64,000 nt of DNA. Source: Candidatus Gastranaerophilales bacterium (GTDB lineage Bacteria; Cyanobacteriota; Vampirovibrionia; Gastranaerophilales; Gastranaerophilaceae). Location: positions 62,001-126,000 of the forward strand of contig CALUPO010000005.1 in NCBI GenBank assembly GCA_944322675.1, written 5' to 3'. A model generated the notes under the pieces. That model had not been told where the DNA came from. It searched no databases and saw nothing but the letters and a program-made list of their open reading frames with translations. A program made the position numbers and the translations under genes. Below are positions 10,301 to 18,893 of this stretch, piece after piece; positions within the stretch are counted from its first letter, which is position 1; every line of letters starts with the position of its first letter.

Positions 10301-10388
10301 TTCGATAAATACCGAAATCTAAATCTGTTTGATCTAATTGAAATATTTCTTTTAATTTCTTCTTTAAATCATTTAGTTTTTCACTCAT
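7359..10388 (-). CDS. N6-adenine DNA methyltransferase, beta class, long (Mod-like)
   Basis: A 1009-residue site-specific DNA methyltransferase. DPPYNTG (about residues 485-491) is the catalytic motif IV and LDFYSGSGVTG (about 758-768) the S-adenosylmethionine-binding motif I. The order IV before I defines the beta class used by type III Mod proteins. The protein is longer than a typical Mod (roughly 600-700 residues), with about 450 mostly helical, charged residues before the catalytic core. The region between the motifs, about 270 residues, probably contains target recognition. It would methylate adenine in host DNA and guide the partner nuclease. Gaps are seven bases to the upstream helicase gene and 16 to the downstream Res gene. 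Confidence 0.9.
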   Translation of the reverse strand: MSEKLNDLKKKLKEIFQLDQTDLDFGIYRIMNEKSSEITDFLDNKLLPQVKESFSDLANEDKASIQKELNEAIEQAKSLGANPDDLPKVKELKAQLSSSVDLTVLENDVYSHLTNFFSRYYEGGDFMSLRRYKKDVYAIPYEGEEVKLHWANSDQYYIKTSENFKDYTFTIGNDESKQTVHFKLIDAETEKDNNKADKERRFILIDENPIEIIDGELYIKFQYTIDENKKDQKKHNEETISKLLPELSKSEYTDYTNLLDKKPTEKNKDRTLLEKHLTDYTAKNSFDYFIHKDLGGFLNRELDFYIKNEVLNLDDLDENNIKKSLNKAKAIKKIAQKIITLLAQLEEFQKKLWLKKKMVVETNYCLTLDKVDERFYPEIISNEAQIQEWEELFKISEITADLTKLGGDTLLNGTDKDKKIEFLKQNPYLVLDTKFFSQDFKYDLISTIENLEEQTNGLLINADNFHALNLLQEKYREQVKCIYIDPPYNTGSDDFLYKDKYKDSSWLSSLLNINRLARKILSINGIFYSSIGDKDELNRESAYYSIVLDYVFGRENWVDQLIVVKSSNGQGGKEGFATNHEYIFTYKNGALNKSFRSLMPSAEFINKFDKKDLHGQYKMDGLLRKKGDGQRREDSPGCFYPLYYNPSNGDVSLSYKENYKEVLPKLPNGDDGRWTWSKEFAKDKEYRLYAGKEGTIYIKDYLTDDLREKPKSVLLNKNGYLTDTATGEIKKIFGYKIFPTPKPLQLIIDIIDNATLPNNLVLDFYSGSGVTGHATIELNREDGGNRKYILCEMGKYFNTVTKPRIQKVIYSKEWKDGKPVNRDGVSQIFKYMSLESYEDALNNLNKNKRQFTLGQDVEEQYKLSYMMDFEYSNSIFNLEMFKNPFDYKMNITIGNETKLVNVDLIETFNYLIGLKVSSMYKKDGFIVIEGTNLKEENILVIWRNIEEKSNEDLDEFLKRRKINPCDFEFNKIYVNGDNNLQNLKTDEENFKVMLIEEEFKNRMFDVKEV

Positions 10389-10395
10389 TTCCCAC

Positions 10396-13281
10396 CTATA
10401 CCACTTTCCAACGGATTTTAAATAAGGTTTCCGTTTTAATATCAGCTTTCATTTGTTCTTTTAATTTTTTTATATTGTCATCTCTTTTAAAGTTTATCTC
10501 TTCTTCCTTTTCATCAATTTCTCTACGAAGTTTAGAAACTTTTCTTCTACAAGCATCTGCTTTTTCTTGAAATTCTATATAATCAGCATTATTTGTAGCT
10601 TGGGAGCTTTCTTTCAAATAATTTCGCATTTTTCGTTTTTCATCAGTAATTTCTTTGTCTAAATTGCCTATTAAATCATCTGCCCATTTGTTTAACCTAT
10701 CGATTTCTCCTTTTAAATAGCTATTATTTAAATTTTGATTTGTATCAATAGTTGAATTTATATGTCTTTTAGCATCTAAATCTAATTCTTTGTTTATAGA
10801 CTCTGGAATGACGATTTGTTGTTTAAATTTCCCAGAAATATTAAATAGCTTTTCACAAATCTCTTGGTCAAGTTTTGTTCCATCGTCACAAAAAGCATTA
10901 AATAATAAATAATCAGCACTTTCAAAAGATTTGATATTTAGTTTGCTTAATACCAAATAACCTGATTTCCCTTGTAAATTTTCTATTACTGATAATTTCT
11001 TTTGGTAATTGCTTATATCAAATTCAATTTCTGCATCTGGTGTAGAAGTTGATATTGCTTCATCTATAACATATTCACCTAATGGATGAGAGAGTCTATA
11101 TAAATAACTACCAATTATATTTTCTTTATCTTTTTCCTTTGATATTAGATAGTAGTTACCAATATTTGCATTTTGAATATGAGATGTATATAAATTGAAA
11201 GTTAAATTTTTATCATCAAATTCAGCATTTTTAGATAAAATAGTTTCTGTTGTTCGCCAGAATAATTTTTCAAATCTACTGAGTTTTTCTCTTGTTTCAT
11301 CTAATTTTATTTTTAGTCGAGTATGAACATCTTCATCAAAATTGTCTAATACATTTTGTTTTGTTAATTGCATTTGAGCTTTTATTTGCTCATCCATTTC
11401 AGCTTGCAATTTATCGAATGCATCGCTTATTTCTTTAGGTGTTCTACAAGAACGATAAATCTCCATGATTTTCTTTTCGAAATCAACACCAGATTCAAGT
11501 GCACCTAACACTTTATCAGAAGACCCAAACACTCCTTCAAATAATTTAAATTTGTCCTTTAATAAATAGTAAACTCGCTTATCAGTTTCATTTGAGCTAT
11601 TTAAAAAGTTTAAGACAACAACATCATGTTTTTGTCCATATCTATGGCATCTTCCAATTCTTTGTTCAATTCTTTGAGGATTCCAAGGTAAGTCATAATT
11701 AATAACTAAAGAACAAAATTGCAAATTTATACCTTCCGCAGCTGATTCTGTTGCTATTAAAATCTCTGCATCATCTCTAAATTTTTCTATAATAGCATTT
11801 CTTGTATCCGCAGTCTTTGAACCACTAATTCTTCCTGAATTTTTATTTTTTTCTAGCCATTCTTGGTATATTTTTTTAGATTCACTATCTGAATTTGTAC
11901 CATTGAAAATCAAAACTTTGCCATTAAAACCATTTTGCTCTAAATAATTTTTTAGATATTCTTGAGTTCTTCTTGATTCAGTAAAAATCAAAGCCTTTCT
12001 TGAAGCGTCAACATCCATTGCTTCAAAACCTTTATTTATTGCTTCAACTAAATGAACTGTTTTAGAATCTGTTTTAATAGACTTTGCTAATTCAATATAC
12101 TTTTCTATCTCATCAATTTCATCTTGAATTTTTTTTGCTTTTTCTTCATCTGAATACTGTTTTGATTCTCTCATTATTTCAGTGTCGTCATTTTCAATAT
12201 CTTCAGAATCTTGTTCTAATAATTCTTTAGTATCTTCATCTATTGAAATTTCTATAAGTGAATCTTCTGAGATTTCTTTATTTTTCAATGCAATCAATCT
12301 GCTTTTAATAGATTCTAGAATTCCTATTACAGCGATAGAAGATGAAGCTAATAATTTTCTTACAACGTTTGTAATCAGAGTTCTTTGTGAATTAGGTATA
12401 GAAAAACTATCGTCCTTTTGTAAAAATTTTGAAATTCCTAAATATAATTCTTGTTCAACTTTTGTTGTTTCAAAAGGAAATGTTATTGGTTTTCTTTGTG
12501 TATAAGGGACATATTCTGTAACATCTTGTCTTAGAGTCCTTTGACAGAATACATTTAATCGATTCCTTAAGTCATTTAAACCAGTAGAAGAATTAACATA
12601 TTGTTGTCTAAAGGAAGATATATCGCCAAATATTTCTTCACTGATAATAGAGGTTAAACCATATAACTCTAATAATGAATTTTGCAATGGTGTTGCTGTT
12701 AATAACATTTTTTTTGTATCTTTTAAAGCAAATTTAATGCCTTGACCAACTTTATTATTTGGTTTATATGCATTTCTTAATTTATGAGCCTCATCTAAAA
12801 CTGCAATATCCCATTTTTGCTCTCTGATTTCATCTTGTTTTGCATTTGCAAAATTATATGACATTATAATCACTTTATTTTTGATGCCAAAAGGATTTAT
12901 AACACCATTTTTTACATATTCATTGTAAGTTTTAGATTCCAAAATAACATTAGGGATGTTAAATTTCTCGTATAGTTCCAAACTCCACTGTTTTCTTAAG
13001 GATGCAGGACATATTATTAATATATTCCGCTTTCTTTCTGCCCAATACTGGCATAAGACCAAACCTGCTTCTATTGTTTTTCCAAGTCCTACCTCATCTG
13101 CAAGTATAACTCCTTTTGATAAAGGGGATTTAAATGCAAATAATGCAGCTTCAACTTGGTGAGGGTTTAAATTAACACAAGCATTAAATAGTGACATTGA
13201 AATTCTATCAGTATCATTAGATGCCGACTGTTTTATCAATTCATTTGCATAATATTTTGCATGGTATTTTGTATATGCCAT
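10396..13281 (-). CDS. SNF2/RapA-type SF2 helicase of the restriction-like operon
   Basis: A 961-residue Snf2-family ATPase. Motif I is DEVGLGKTIEAG (about residues 61-72), motif II LDEAHKLRN (about 161-169), motif III LLTATPLQN, and motif VI QRIGRCHRYGQ (about 537-547). The C-terminal 350 residues are charged and coiled-coil-like. In known families this core translocates on double-stranded DNA; RapA/HepA and the DISARM DrmD helicase share this shape. It is the first gene of the leftward operon with the methyltransferase and Res. A classical type III system has no such subunit, so the set looks closer to DISARM- or Hma-like (helicase, methylase, ATPase) defence loci than to a plain R-M pair. 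Confidence 0.88.
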   Translation of the reverse strand: MAYTKYHAKYYANELIKQSASNDTDRISMSLFNACVNLNPHQVEAALFAFKSPLSKGVILADEVGLGKTIEAGLVLCQYWAERKRNILIICPASLRKQWSLELYEKFNIPNVILESKTYNEYVKNGVINPFGIKNKVIIMSYNFANAKQDEIREQKWDIAVLDEAHKLRNAYKPNNKVGQGIKFALKDTKKMLLTATPLQNSLLELYGLTSIISEEIFGDISSFRQQYVNSSTGLNDLRNRLNVFCQRTLRQDVTEYVPYTQRKPITFPFETTKVEQELYLGISKFLQKDDSFSIPNSQRTLITNVVRKLLASSSIAVIGILESIKSRLIALKNKEISEDSLIEISIDEDTKELLEQDSEDIENDDTEIMRESKQYSDEEKAKKIQDEIDEIEKYIELAKSIKTDSKTVHLVEAINKGFEAMDVDASRKALIFTESRRTQEYLKNYLEQNGFNGKVLIFNGTNSDSESKKIYQEWLEKNKNSGRISGSKTADTRNAIIEKFRDDAEILIATESAAEGINLQFCSLVINYDLPWNPQRIEQRIGRCHRYGQKHDVVVLNFLNSSNETDKRVYYLLKDKFKLFEGVFGSSDKVLGALESGVDFEKKIMEIYRSCRTPKEISDAFDKLQAEMDEQIKAQMQLTKQNVLDNFDEDVHTRLKIKLDETREKLSRFEKLFWRTTETILSKNAEFDDKNLTFNLYTSHIQNANIGNYYLISKEKDKENIIGSYLYRLSHPLGEYVIDEAISTSTPDAEIEFDISNYQKKLSVIENLQGKSGYLVLSKLNIKSFESADYLLFNAFCDDGTKLDQEICEKLFNISGKFKQQIVIPESINKELDLDAKRHINSTIDTNQNLNNSYLKGEIDRLNKWADDLIGNLDKEITDEKRKMRNYLKESSQATNNADYIEFQEKADACRRKVSKLRREIDEKEEEINFKRDDNIKKLKEQMKADIKTETLFKIRWKVV

Positions 13282-13394
13282 CTTACCCTCGTATTTATAC
13301 TAACATGAACAAGCATAATTATTGAATTTATGTAAAGTATATTTTTACCAATTGCTTGTTTATAGTATCATCATTTTATTAAAGGGGATTGCGT
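13282..13394. promoter_or_regulatory. divergent promoter region with inverted repeat
   Basis: This 113-base AT-rich gap separates the leftward operon from the rightward KAP ATPase, so both promoters must lie here. AACAAGC at 13308-13314 is matched by GCTTGTT at 13354-13360, a perfect 7-bp inverted repeat 39 bases apart, suitable for a shared regulator. I cannot assign the -10 and -35 boxes firmly. Confidence 0.5.
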
Positions 13395-16300
13395 ATGACT
13401 AAAAACTTATTTTTACAAGATTCTAATAATAACCATAATGCTAAAGACAGTTTTGGAATACACACAAAAATTGCTGAAACAATTACTGATATAGCTAAAA
13501 ATGAAACTTTATTAAAGTCATCTTTTAATTTGGGATTATTTGGTTCTTGGGGAAGTGGTAAAAGTTATATTGTTGATAAAATCATAAGCAATTTAAAAGA
13601 GGATTACATTACTTTTTATGTTGATGTTTGGAAGTATGTAGGTCACCCTTTAATGAGAAGCATATTATTTGATATAGATTCTCAATTAAAAGCAAAACAA
13701 CTTGATGTTTATAAAGATGGTTATATTGATAAGAACAAAGAAACTTTAGAAAAAAAATTATATGCAGAATCAGAATTCAATGAAGAAATAAAACTCGATT
13801 GGCAAGAAATATGGCAAAAGATAAAACCAATCTTAATATCGCTATTAATTATAAGTGGGATTATATTAATAATATCAATAATTTGTTATTTTAATGACAA
13901 TAGTTGGTTAAAATCATTAAGTATTCCCATATTTTCAGGTTTAGGCTTTGTAACTGCTCCATTAGCCTTTGTATATCTATTAAAATCACAGCTAAAGAAT
14001 CTTGTAAAAACTGTATTCTGTAGTAAAAAAATTAAAACGTATGCATATAAACCAACTTTTTCACCTGAACAATTTGAAGCAATATTCTCTGATATTGTCA
14101 AAAATATAACAACAAATAAAAAAATGCTTATTATATTTGATAATTTAGATAGATGCGAACCCCAATATGCATATGAAACATTATCGGCAATTAAAACTTT
14201 TATGGATAAAGAAAATTGCTTTTATATAATTCCGTGTGATGATATAGCAATAAAAAAATATATAAGCTTAAATTACAATATTATTAATAACGACAATGAA
14301 GATAATAATGATAATGCCGATAAAAAATTCTGCAATGAAGTAGGAGATGAGTTTTTTGATAAACTATTTAATACATATATAAGAATCCCGCATTTGCAAG
14401 AAATTGATAGAGATATTTTTATCGAAGAACAATTAAAAGAATTATCTATATATAGGGATATTGAAACAAATATTTCTGAAATAAAGCAAATATTATTTTA
14501 TGGTTATAATGGGGCTACTCCTAGACAAATAAAAAGATTTATTAATGATTTTTCATTAAATTACCAATTAGCTCAAAATATTGACCCAGAACATACTTTT
14601 TTATTAAAAGATTTAACTTTGTTTACGGTTATGATGGTGATAAAACAAAAATGGAGTAATGTTGAATCAGAGTTAATTGTAACTCCTGACTTATTTTCAG
14701 TTAAAAATTGTAAAGAATATTCAAAGTTTATAAACAGAGTTAAAAACCTTTTACCTAAAAACATTCCATCGATAATGTCTTTTATATATATGAAAGATGC
14801 AATAGATGTAAAATCTATATCCAATAATTTAAAACAAGGTAAGTTAATACAAGACATAAATGACAATTCTGTGATTATAATAAAAAATGAAATACAGAAT
14901 ATGATAGATAATAATGAAAAACTATATTTACAACAAACTGCATCATCTTTGTTTAATATTTTATATCAATCTAAAAATTTAAAAGAAAATAATAAAAATA
15001 TGTTGATAAAATACCTAGGTGATATCTTATCACTAGAAGATATTAACTTTATTGATTTTATTAATCAAAACAAAACTGTAATTGATGAAATAGTTCTATA
15101 TATTAAAGAAATGAGAGATTTTAACAAAGATAAAGTTAAACAAAAAATTTCAGATGTGTTGAGGTTAAATCAGGAGATAGACAAAAACATAAACAAGGAA
15201 CAATGTTTAGATTGTGAAAATAAAATAAAATTATTTAAAAATGTTTTGGGGCATAATGAAATAATTGACAACTTATATATAAGTAAAGTATTTAGAGATA
15301 TTAGCGAAATATCACAAATTGATGAACCTATGCAAAAGTATGTAGAGATATTGGGAGAACAGGGTAAACTATCTTTAATTCCGTCATCTTTTATAAATTT
15401 GATTATAACATCAATTTCAAAAGACTCTTTTTCAGAAAACGTATATAATTGCTTAAAAAACTTCAATAGAAAAACACTTCCTGAACAGAATAAAAAAGTA
15501 TTAGCTCAAAGATTAAATACTATAATTTCAGAAATCTATTCGCAAATAAATGTATATTACAATAAAGAAAATCTGTTAAATGGTTTAAATATGGCTATTA
15601 AATTGATAGACGATTCTTCTTTTGATAAAAGTGAAATAAGTCAATTCAATAATGTTTTGTATAACTTTATACAAAATCTAATGTCTTATAAACCTCAAAT
15701 GACAATGGATTTTTTAATTGAAGCTCTGCGTTTTATAACAGTGGTAAATGATTCATCTTATGATGCAATATTGAGAAAATGCTTGCAATCAGTGGATAAT
15801 CAGAAAATATTTGCAAATAGACTAGAAGAATTAAACAACAAAGAGTATGTTGAAAAAATAATAGACTGTCAGGCTTCAAAACAATTTTTATTCAATTTTG
15901 TAGAAATCAGAAAAATTTGTGTTCAATTAATGCAAGATTCTCTTTCAGATTGTTATGAGAAGTTATTAAGAGAAAAAGATGATAAAATGGATGATTTAAA
16001 AACATTATTAGAAATAAAAGAAAAATATCATACGGAACTAAATAAAAGTGAATTTAAAACCTTTATTTTTTCCAAATATTTTAACCCTGATAACTTAGAG
16101 AAATCATATTCATTATTGGAATTATTGAATAAGTACAATATAAAAGCCACAGAACAAGATTTTAGCACTATTAAAAATAGTACATTAGAAGCATACAAAA
16201 GTGACCCTAAAAGTGGCATTAGGTTCTTAAAAATAGCTAGTGAAACGCTTACTAAAAAACAATTTAATAAGATATTTTTATCTCCATTGTTGAAATTTAT

Positions 16301-16586
16301 AAATAGTGAATTACAGGCAACTAAATCGGTAGGAATATATTCTAATATCGTTTCAATTTTTAATCCCCAATTAGTTGTAAATAATGTTGATATTCTAAAA
16401 GAATTAATTACTCAATTACTGGAAGATGGACAAGAAGCTAATGAATATGAATTAGCTGTACAAATAATTAATTATTTAAGTCAAAATTCCATATCAATTG
16501 AAGAATTCAAGGAAATTGTTCAAAGAAAAACAAATCTTATAAGCAAGGAAGGACAAGATATTATTACAGAAATTTATAATAAATAA
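13395..16586 (+). CDS. KAP-family P-loop NTPase, membrane-anchored
   Basis: A 1063-residue KAP NTPase. Walker A GSWGSGKS lies near residues 50-57 and Walker B LIIFDNLDR near 244-252, both of classic KAP form. Two hydrophobic segments between them (about residues 142-166 and 175-196) are the usual KAP membrane insertion, placing the protein at the inner membrane. The rest is a long helical region. The start is the ATG at 13395 with AAAGGGG seven bases upstream; the frame is open from a TTG at 13389. It is divergent from the helicase-methylase-Res operon across 113 bases. KAP proteins are frequent in defence islands, so a role as a fourth component or as a separate defence gene is plausible but unproven. 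Confidence 0.88.
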   Translation: MTKNLFLQDSNNNHNAKDSFGIHTKIAETITDIAKNETLLKSSFNLGLFGSWGSGKSYIVDKIISNLKEDYITFYVDVWKYVGHPLMRSILFDIDSQLKAKQLDVYKDGYIDKNKETLEKKLYAESEFNEEIKLDWQEIWQKIKPILISLLIISGIILIISIICYFNDNSWLKSLSIPIFSGLGFVTAPLAFVYLLKSQLKNLVKTVFCSKKIKTYAYKPTFSPEQFEAIFSDIVKNITTNKKMLIIFDNLDRCEPQYAYETLSAIKTFMDKENCFYIIPCDDIAIKKYISLNYNIINNDNEDNNDNADKKFCNEVGDEFFDKLFNTYIRIPHLQEIDRDIFIEEQLKELSIYRDIETNISEIKQILFYGYNGATPRQIKRFINDFSLNYQLAQNIDPEHTFLLKDLTLFTVMMVIKQKWSNVESELIVTPDLFSVKNCKEYSKFINRVKNLLPKNIPSIMSFIYMKDAIDVKSISNNLKQGKLIQDINDNSVIIIKNEIQNMIDNNEKLYLQQTASSLFNILYQSKNLKENNKNMLIKYLGDILSLEDINFIDFINQNKTVIDEIVLYIKEMRDFNKDKVKQKISDVLRLNQEIDKNINKEQCLDCENKIKLFKNVLGHNEIIDNLYISKVFRDISEISQIDEPMQKYVEILGEQGKLSLIPSSFINLIITSISKDSFSENVYNCLKNFNRKTLPEQNKKVLAQRLNTIISEIYSQINVYYNKENLLNGLNMAIKLIDDSSFDKSEISQFNNVLYNFIQNLMSYKPQMTMDFLIEALRFITVVNDSSYDAILRKCLQSVDNQKIFANRLEELNNKEYVEKIIDCQASKQFLFNFVEIRKICVQLMQDSLSDCYEKLLREKDDKMDDLKTLLEIKEKYHTELNKSEFKTFIFSKYFNPDNLEKSYSLLELLNKYNIKATEQDFSTIKNSTLEAYKSDPKSGIRFLKIASETLTKKQFNKIFLSPLLKFINSELQATKSVGIYSNIVSIFNPQLVVNNVDILKELITQLLEDGQEANEYELAVQIINYLSQNSISIEEFKEIVQRKTNLISKEGQDIITEIYNK

Positions 16587-16603
16587 AGCACATTGGAGGG
16601 TAT

Positions 16604-17014
16604 ATGAGAAAATTTTTAGTTTTATTATTAATGTTATTCTTTACAAATGTAGCTTTTGCAGTTAATCCTTATGACAGATATGGGCAAAAGACCGGTTCTT
16701 ACAGGCAAACAACTTCAGGCTACAATTCATATGATAGATATGGTTCTAAAACTGGCTCGTATAAGGAAACATCCTCTGGTTATAACAAGTATGATAAATA
16801 TGGACAAAAGACAGGAAGCTATAAAAAGACATCTTCTGGGTATAATTCCTATGATAGGTATGGACAGAAAACTGGTAGTTACAAGACAAATTCTAATGGC
16901 GTAACTACAAAATACGATAAGTACGGTCAAAAAGTAGGTTCTTTTAAAAAGGACTCTTCTGGAAGAATTACCGAATATGACAAATACGGAAGAAAAGTCG
17001 GAACCTATAAATAA
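16604..17014 (+). CDS. small secreted protein with six YDxYG/GSY repeats
   Basis: A 136-residue protein: a cleavable signal peptide (MRKFLVLLLMLFF..., A-x-A site near residues 17-19) followed by six near-identical units of about 20 residues built on YDKYGQKTGSYK-SSG. It has no cysteines and is rich in Tyr, Gly, Ser and Lys, like surface or matrix proteins and short Tyr/Gly repeats. GGAGGG lies just upstream of the ATG. It begins 17 bases after the KAP gene, so it may be cotranscribed. That is odd for a defence gene, and it may simply be passenger DNA. Function unknown. Confidence 0.75.
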   Translation: MRKFLVLLLMLFFTNVAFAVNPYDRYGQKTGSYRQTTSGYNSYDRYGSKTGSYKETSSGYNKYDKYGQKTGSYKKTSSGYNSYDRYGQKTGSYKTNSNGVTTKYDKYGQKVGSFKKDSSGRITEYDKYGRKVGTYK

Positions 17015-17026
17015 ACAACCGACTTT
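16994..17026 (+). terminator. weak hairpin after the secreted repeat gene
   Basis: An 8-bp perfect inverted repeat, AAAGTCGG/CCGACTTT, with a 17-base loop containing the stop codon. There is only a short T-stretch after it, so terminator activity is uncertain. Confidence 0.35.
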
Positions 17027-17042
17027 ATGCTAATATAAATCT

Positions 17043-17324
17043 ATGATTAAATCTTTTAATTGCAAGGAAACAGAAAAAATCTGGCATGAAGAGTTTTCAA
17101 AGAAGCTTCCACATGATATTCAAAAGCGAGCTTTAAGGAAGCTTATGATGCTTAATGTTGCAACTGTACTTGAAGATTTAAGAATTCCACCCAACAATCG
17201 TTTAGAAGCCCTGACTGGAGACAGGCAAGGTCAGTATTCAATTCGCATAAACGACCAATATAGAATATGCTTTAGATGGCTTGATAACCATTCTTTTGAT
17301 GTTGAAATAGTAGATTATCACTAA
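17043..17324 (+). CDS. higB: HigB-type toxin (RelE superfamily)
   Basis: A 93-residue RelE/HigB-like ribosome-dependent mRNA interferase. The C-terminal half (LEALTGDRQGQYSIRINDQYRICF) is the signature of the plasmid maintenance killer family, in which basic and aromatic residues act on mRNA in the ribosomal A site. The toxin precedes the antitoxin, the order characteristic of higBA. There is no good ribosome site before the ATG, consistent with low toxin translation. Together with higA it would stabilise the island. Confidence 0.88.
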   Translation: MIKSFNCKETEKIWHEEFSKKLPHDIQKRALRKLMMLNVATVLEDLRIPPNNRLEALTGDRQGQYSIRINDQYRICFRWLDNHSFDVEIVDYH

Positions 17325-17362
17325 ATATTATCAACTTAAGTAAAAATAGTACTTTAATGGGG

Positions 17363-17391
17363 TTGATATTACGTGATACGTACTATATAAT
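17363..17391 (+). promoter_or_regulatory. promoter in front of higA
   Basis: A TTGATA -35 box (17363-17368) and TATAAT -10 box (17386-17391) with an ideal 17-base spacer. The spacer contains ACGTGATACGT, an imperfect palindrome where HigA or a HigBA complex could bind. A separate promoter would let the antitoxin be made in excess of the toxin. Confidence 0.7.
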
Positions 17392-17424
17392 ATTAATAGG
17401 TAATACTCTATTTGTGAGGTAAAA

Positions 17425-17724
17425 ATGACTAAATACATTGAATTAACAACAGTCGGAGAAATGCTCAAGGAAGAATTTATTGAGCCATATAACCTTACAC
17501 AAAATGCTCTTGCCAATGCTATTTTCGTCCCTCCAAATAGAATTCATCAAATAATAAAAGGGCAAAGAAGAATCACAGCTGATACAGATTTACGTTTGAC
17601 CACTTATTTTGGTCTTTCTCAAGGTTATTTCTTGAGGTATCAAGAAGACTATGAACTCAGAAATACAAAACGTAAAATATCTGATGAAATTAGCAGAATA
17701 AAACCAATTAAAGCTCTAGGATAA
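17425..17724 (+). CDS. higA: HigA-type antitoxin, XRE helix-turn-helix
   Basis: A 99-residue antitoxin of the HigA group. It begins with the conserved GEMLKEEFIEPYNLTQNALA segment and has an XRE helix-turn-helix (about residues 23-60: LTQNALANAIFV through IKGQRRITADT). It binds HigB and its own operator. TGAGGT is the ribosome site. It lies 100 bases after higB, with its own promoter in the gap rather than a direct overlap. Confidence 0.88.
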   Translation: MTKYIELTTVGEMLKEEFIEPYNLTQNALANAIFVPPNRIHQIIKGQRRITADTDLRLTTYFGLSQGYFLRYQEDYELRNTKRKISDEISRIKPIKALG

Positions 17725-17840
17725 TTAAATATTAAACGAGAGCGCACTAGAATCGTTTTTAAGAGGACTTATATTTGCTTTGCATAATTTCTCCAGCTCA
17801 AAACACATGCCAGCCTTATAAGGCATACTAGGAGCTGCTT

Positions 17841-18893
17841 TTAGATATTAAACTTATTATAGAGTTCATTATAATAAATTCCTAAAGTTTGTTGTTGAAT
17901 AGTTTTTATTGCTCTGTGAAATTTATCTTTATATCCAATTTCTGTAAATAATGGTTCAAATGCCATTAAATCTATTTCATCATATTCTTCTACAAGGTCT
18001 TTTATTATCGGAATATACTTATTGTTAGATTCTTCGATATCTTCGATAGTATCAAAAAACACATATTTTCTAAGTTCTTCAGTATAGAACTCATCTAATT
18101 TATTATATAGAGTTCCTTCTTCCAGTAAATAAATAAGCGTAGATATTCTTAGTTCATTTTCTTCTTTTGAATTAAGCAAGAAATGTGTTATCCGTTTAAT
18201 ATTTGATGTATATTTATACCTTTGCTCACATCTGAGAATATTTAGTCCGTGTATGTTATCAAGGTACAACCTTCCTTTATTTTTTTCATAATTCAAAGAA
18301 GGAATTTGAGCAATTTCTTCACTTGTAAGCCAAATATTATCAATAAATCTAGCATTTTTAGTTTTGCTTTGGATTTGCTTGATTTTGTCATAAAAAGTAA
18401 TTTGCCTATTTAAGTTCCTGCAATTGGAATCTTTTTTTCTTTTTAATGGACTTAAGACCAAACTAGAGTTATTAATATCAGAATTTTCATCATTAACTTT
18501 ATATGGATATTTAAACTTTCTACCGAATAGAGCTTTAATATAAGTTTTTACAGGATTTTCTACAATAAGGTTCTTTGTAATATCAATCCAAGTTACATTA
18601 CAATCATCCAAGAAGTGGTAAATGTATTGTAAAAGTCCAAGTAATTTCTTTTCATTAATCATATCGAGATTTAAATTTGGTTTCTTTGAACTTTCCTCAG
18701 TTACTTCATCCAAGTATCTAGTAGGATTAAAATCAACCCTGAAAATCTTCTTGTCAAAATTAACATTAAATGCATTCTCTAGAAAATGTTTCTGTAATTC
18801 ATTTTTTAATTCTTGTTGCAACACAAAAGGATTGCCAATAAACTCTATTCTCTTAGAAAATCTTATTTTATCGATTAAAATATTACCAAACAA
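17841..18893 (-). CDS. probable replication initiator, phage gene II/X-like
   Basis: A 350-residue protein resembling the phage/plasmid replication family (gene II/X). Seen: VTWIDITKNLIVENP (cf. a beta strand with Asp), then TFYDKIKQIQ (the YDK-type strand) and LNILRCEQRYK (an LR-x-E-x-R strand), the pattern of rolling-circle nicking-closing enzymes of that group. In the family a Tyr attacks the origin; I cannot choose the catalytic Tyr. Its start overlaps the upstream 522-residue gene by 11 bases, so the two are translationally coupled. The match is by motif spacing only, so function is moderately supported. Confidence 0.6.
   Translation of the reverse strand: MFGNILIDKIRFSKRIEFIGNPFVLQQELKNELQKHFLENAFNVNFDKKIFRVDFNPTRYLDEVTEESSKKPNLNLDMINEKKLLGLLQYIYHFLDDCNVTWIDITKNLIVENPVKTYIKALFGRKFKYPYKVNDENSDINNSSLVLSPLKRKKDSNCRNLNRQITFYDKIKQIQSKTKNARFIDNIWLTSEEIAQIPSLNYEKNKGRLYLDNIHGLNILRCEQRYKYTSNIKRITHFLLNSKEENELRISTLIYLLEEGTLYNKLDEFYTEELRKYVFFDTIEDIEESNNKYIPIIKDLVEEYDEIDLMAFEPLFTEIGYKDKFHRAIKTIQQQTLGIYYNELYNKFNI

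Noticed and set aside
13282-13394. A complete DISARM or BREX system
   Set aside because: Neither PglZ, BrxC/L nor DrmA/B/C homologues are seen around the helicase and methylase; only an SNF2 helicase and a methylase are shared with DISARM class 1.
17043-17724. HigBA as part of the four-gene defence locus
   Set aside because: It has its own promoter and terminator-like hairpin, and lies behind the secreted repeat gene; ordinary addiction module is sufficient.
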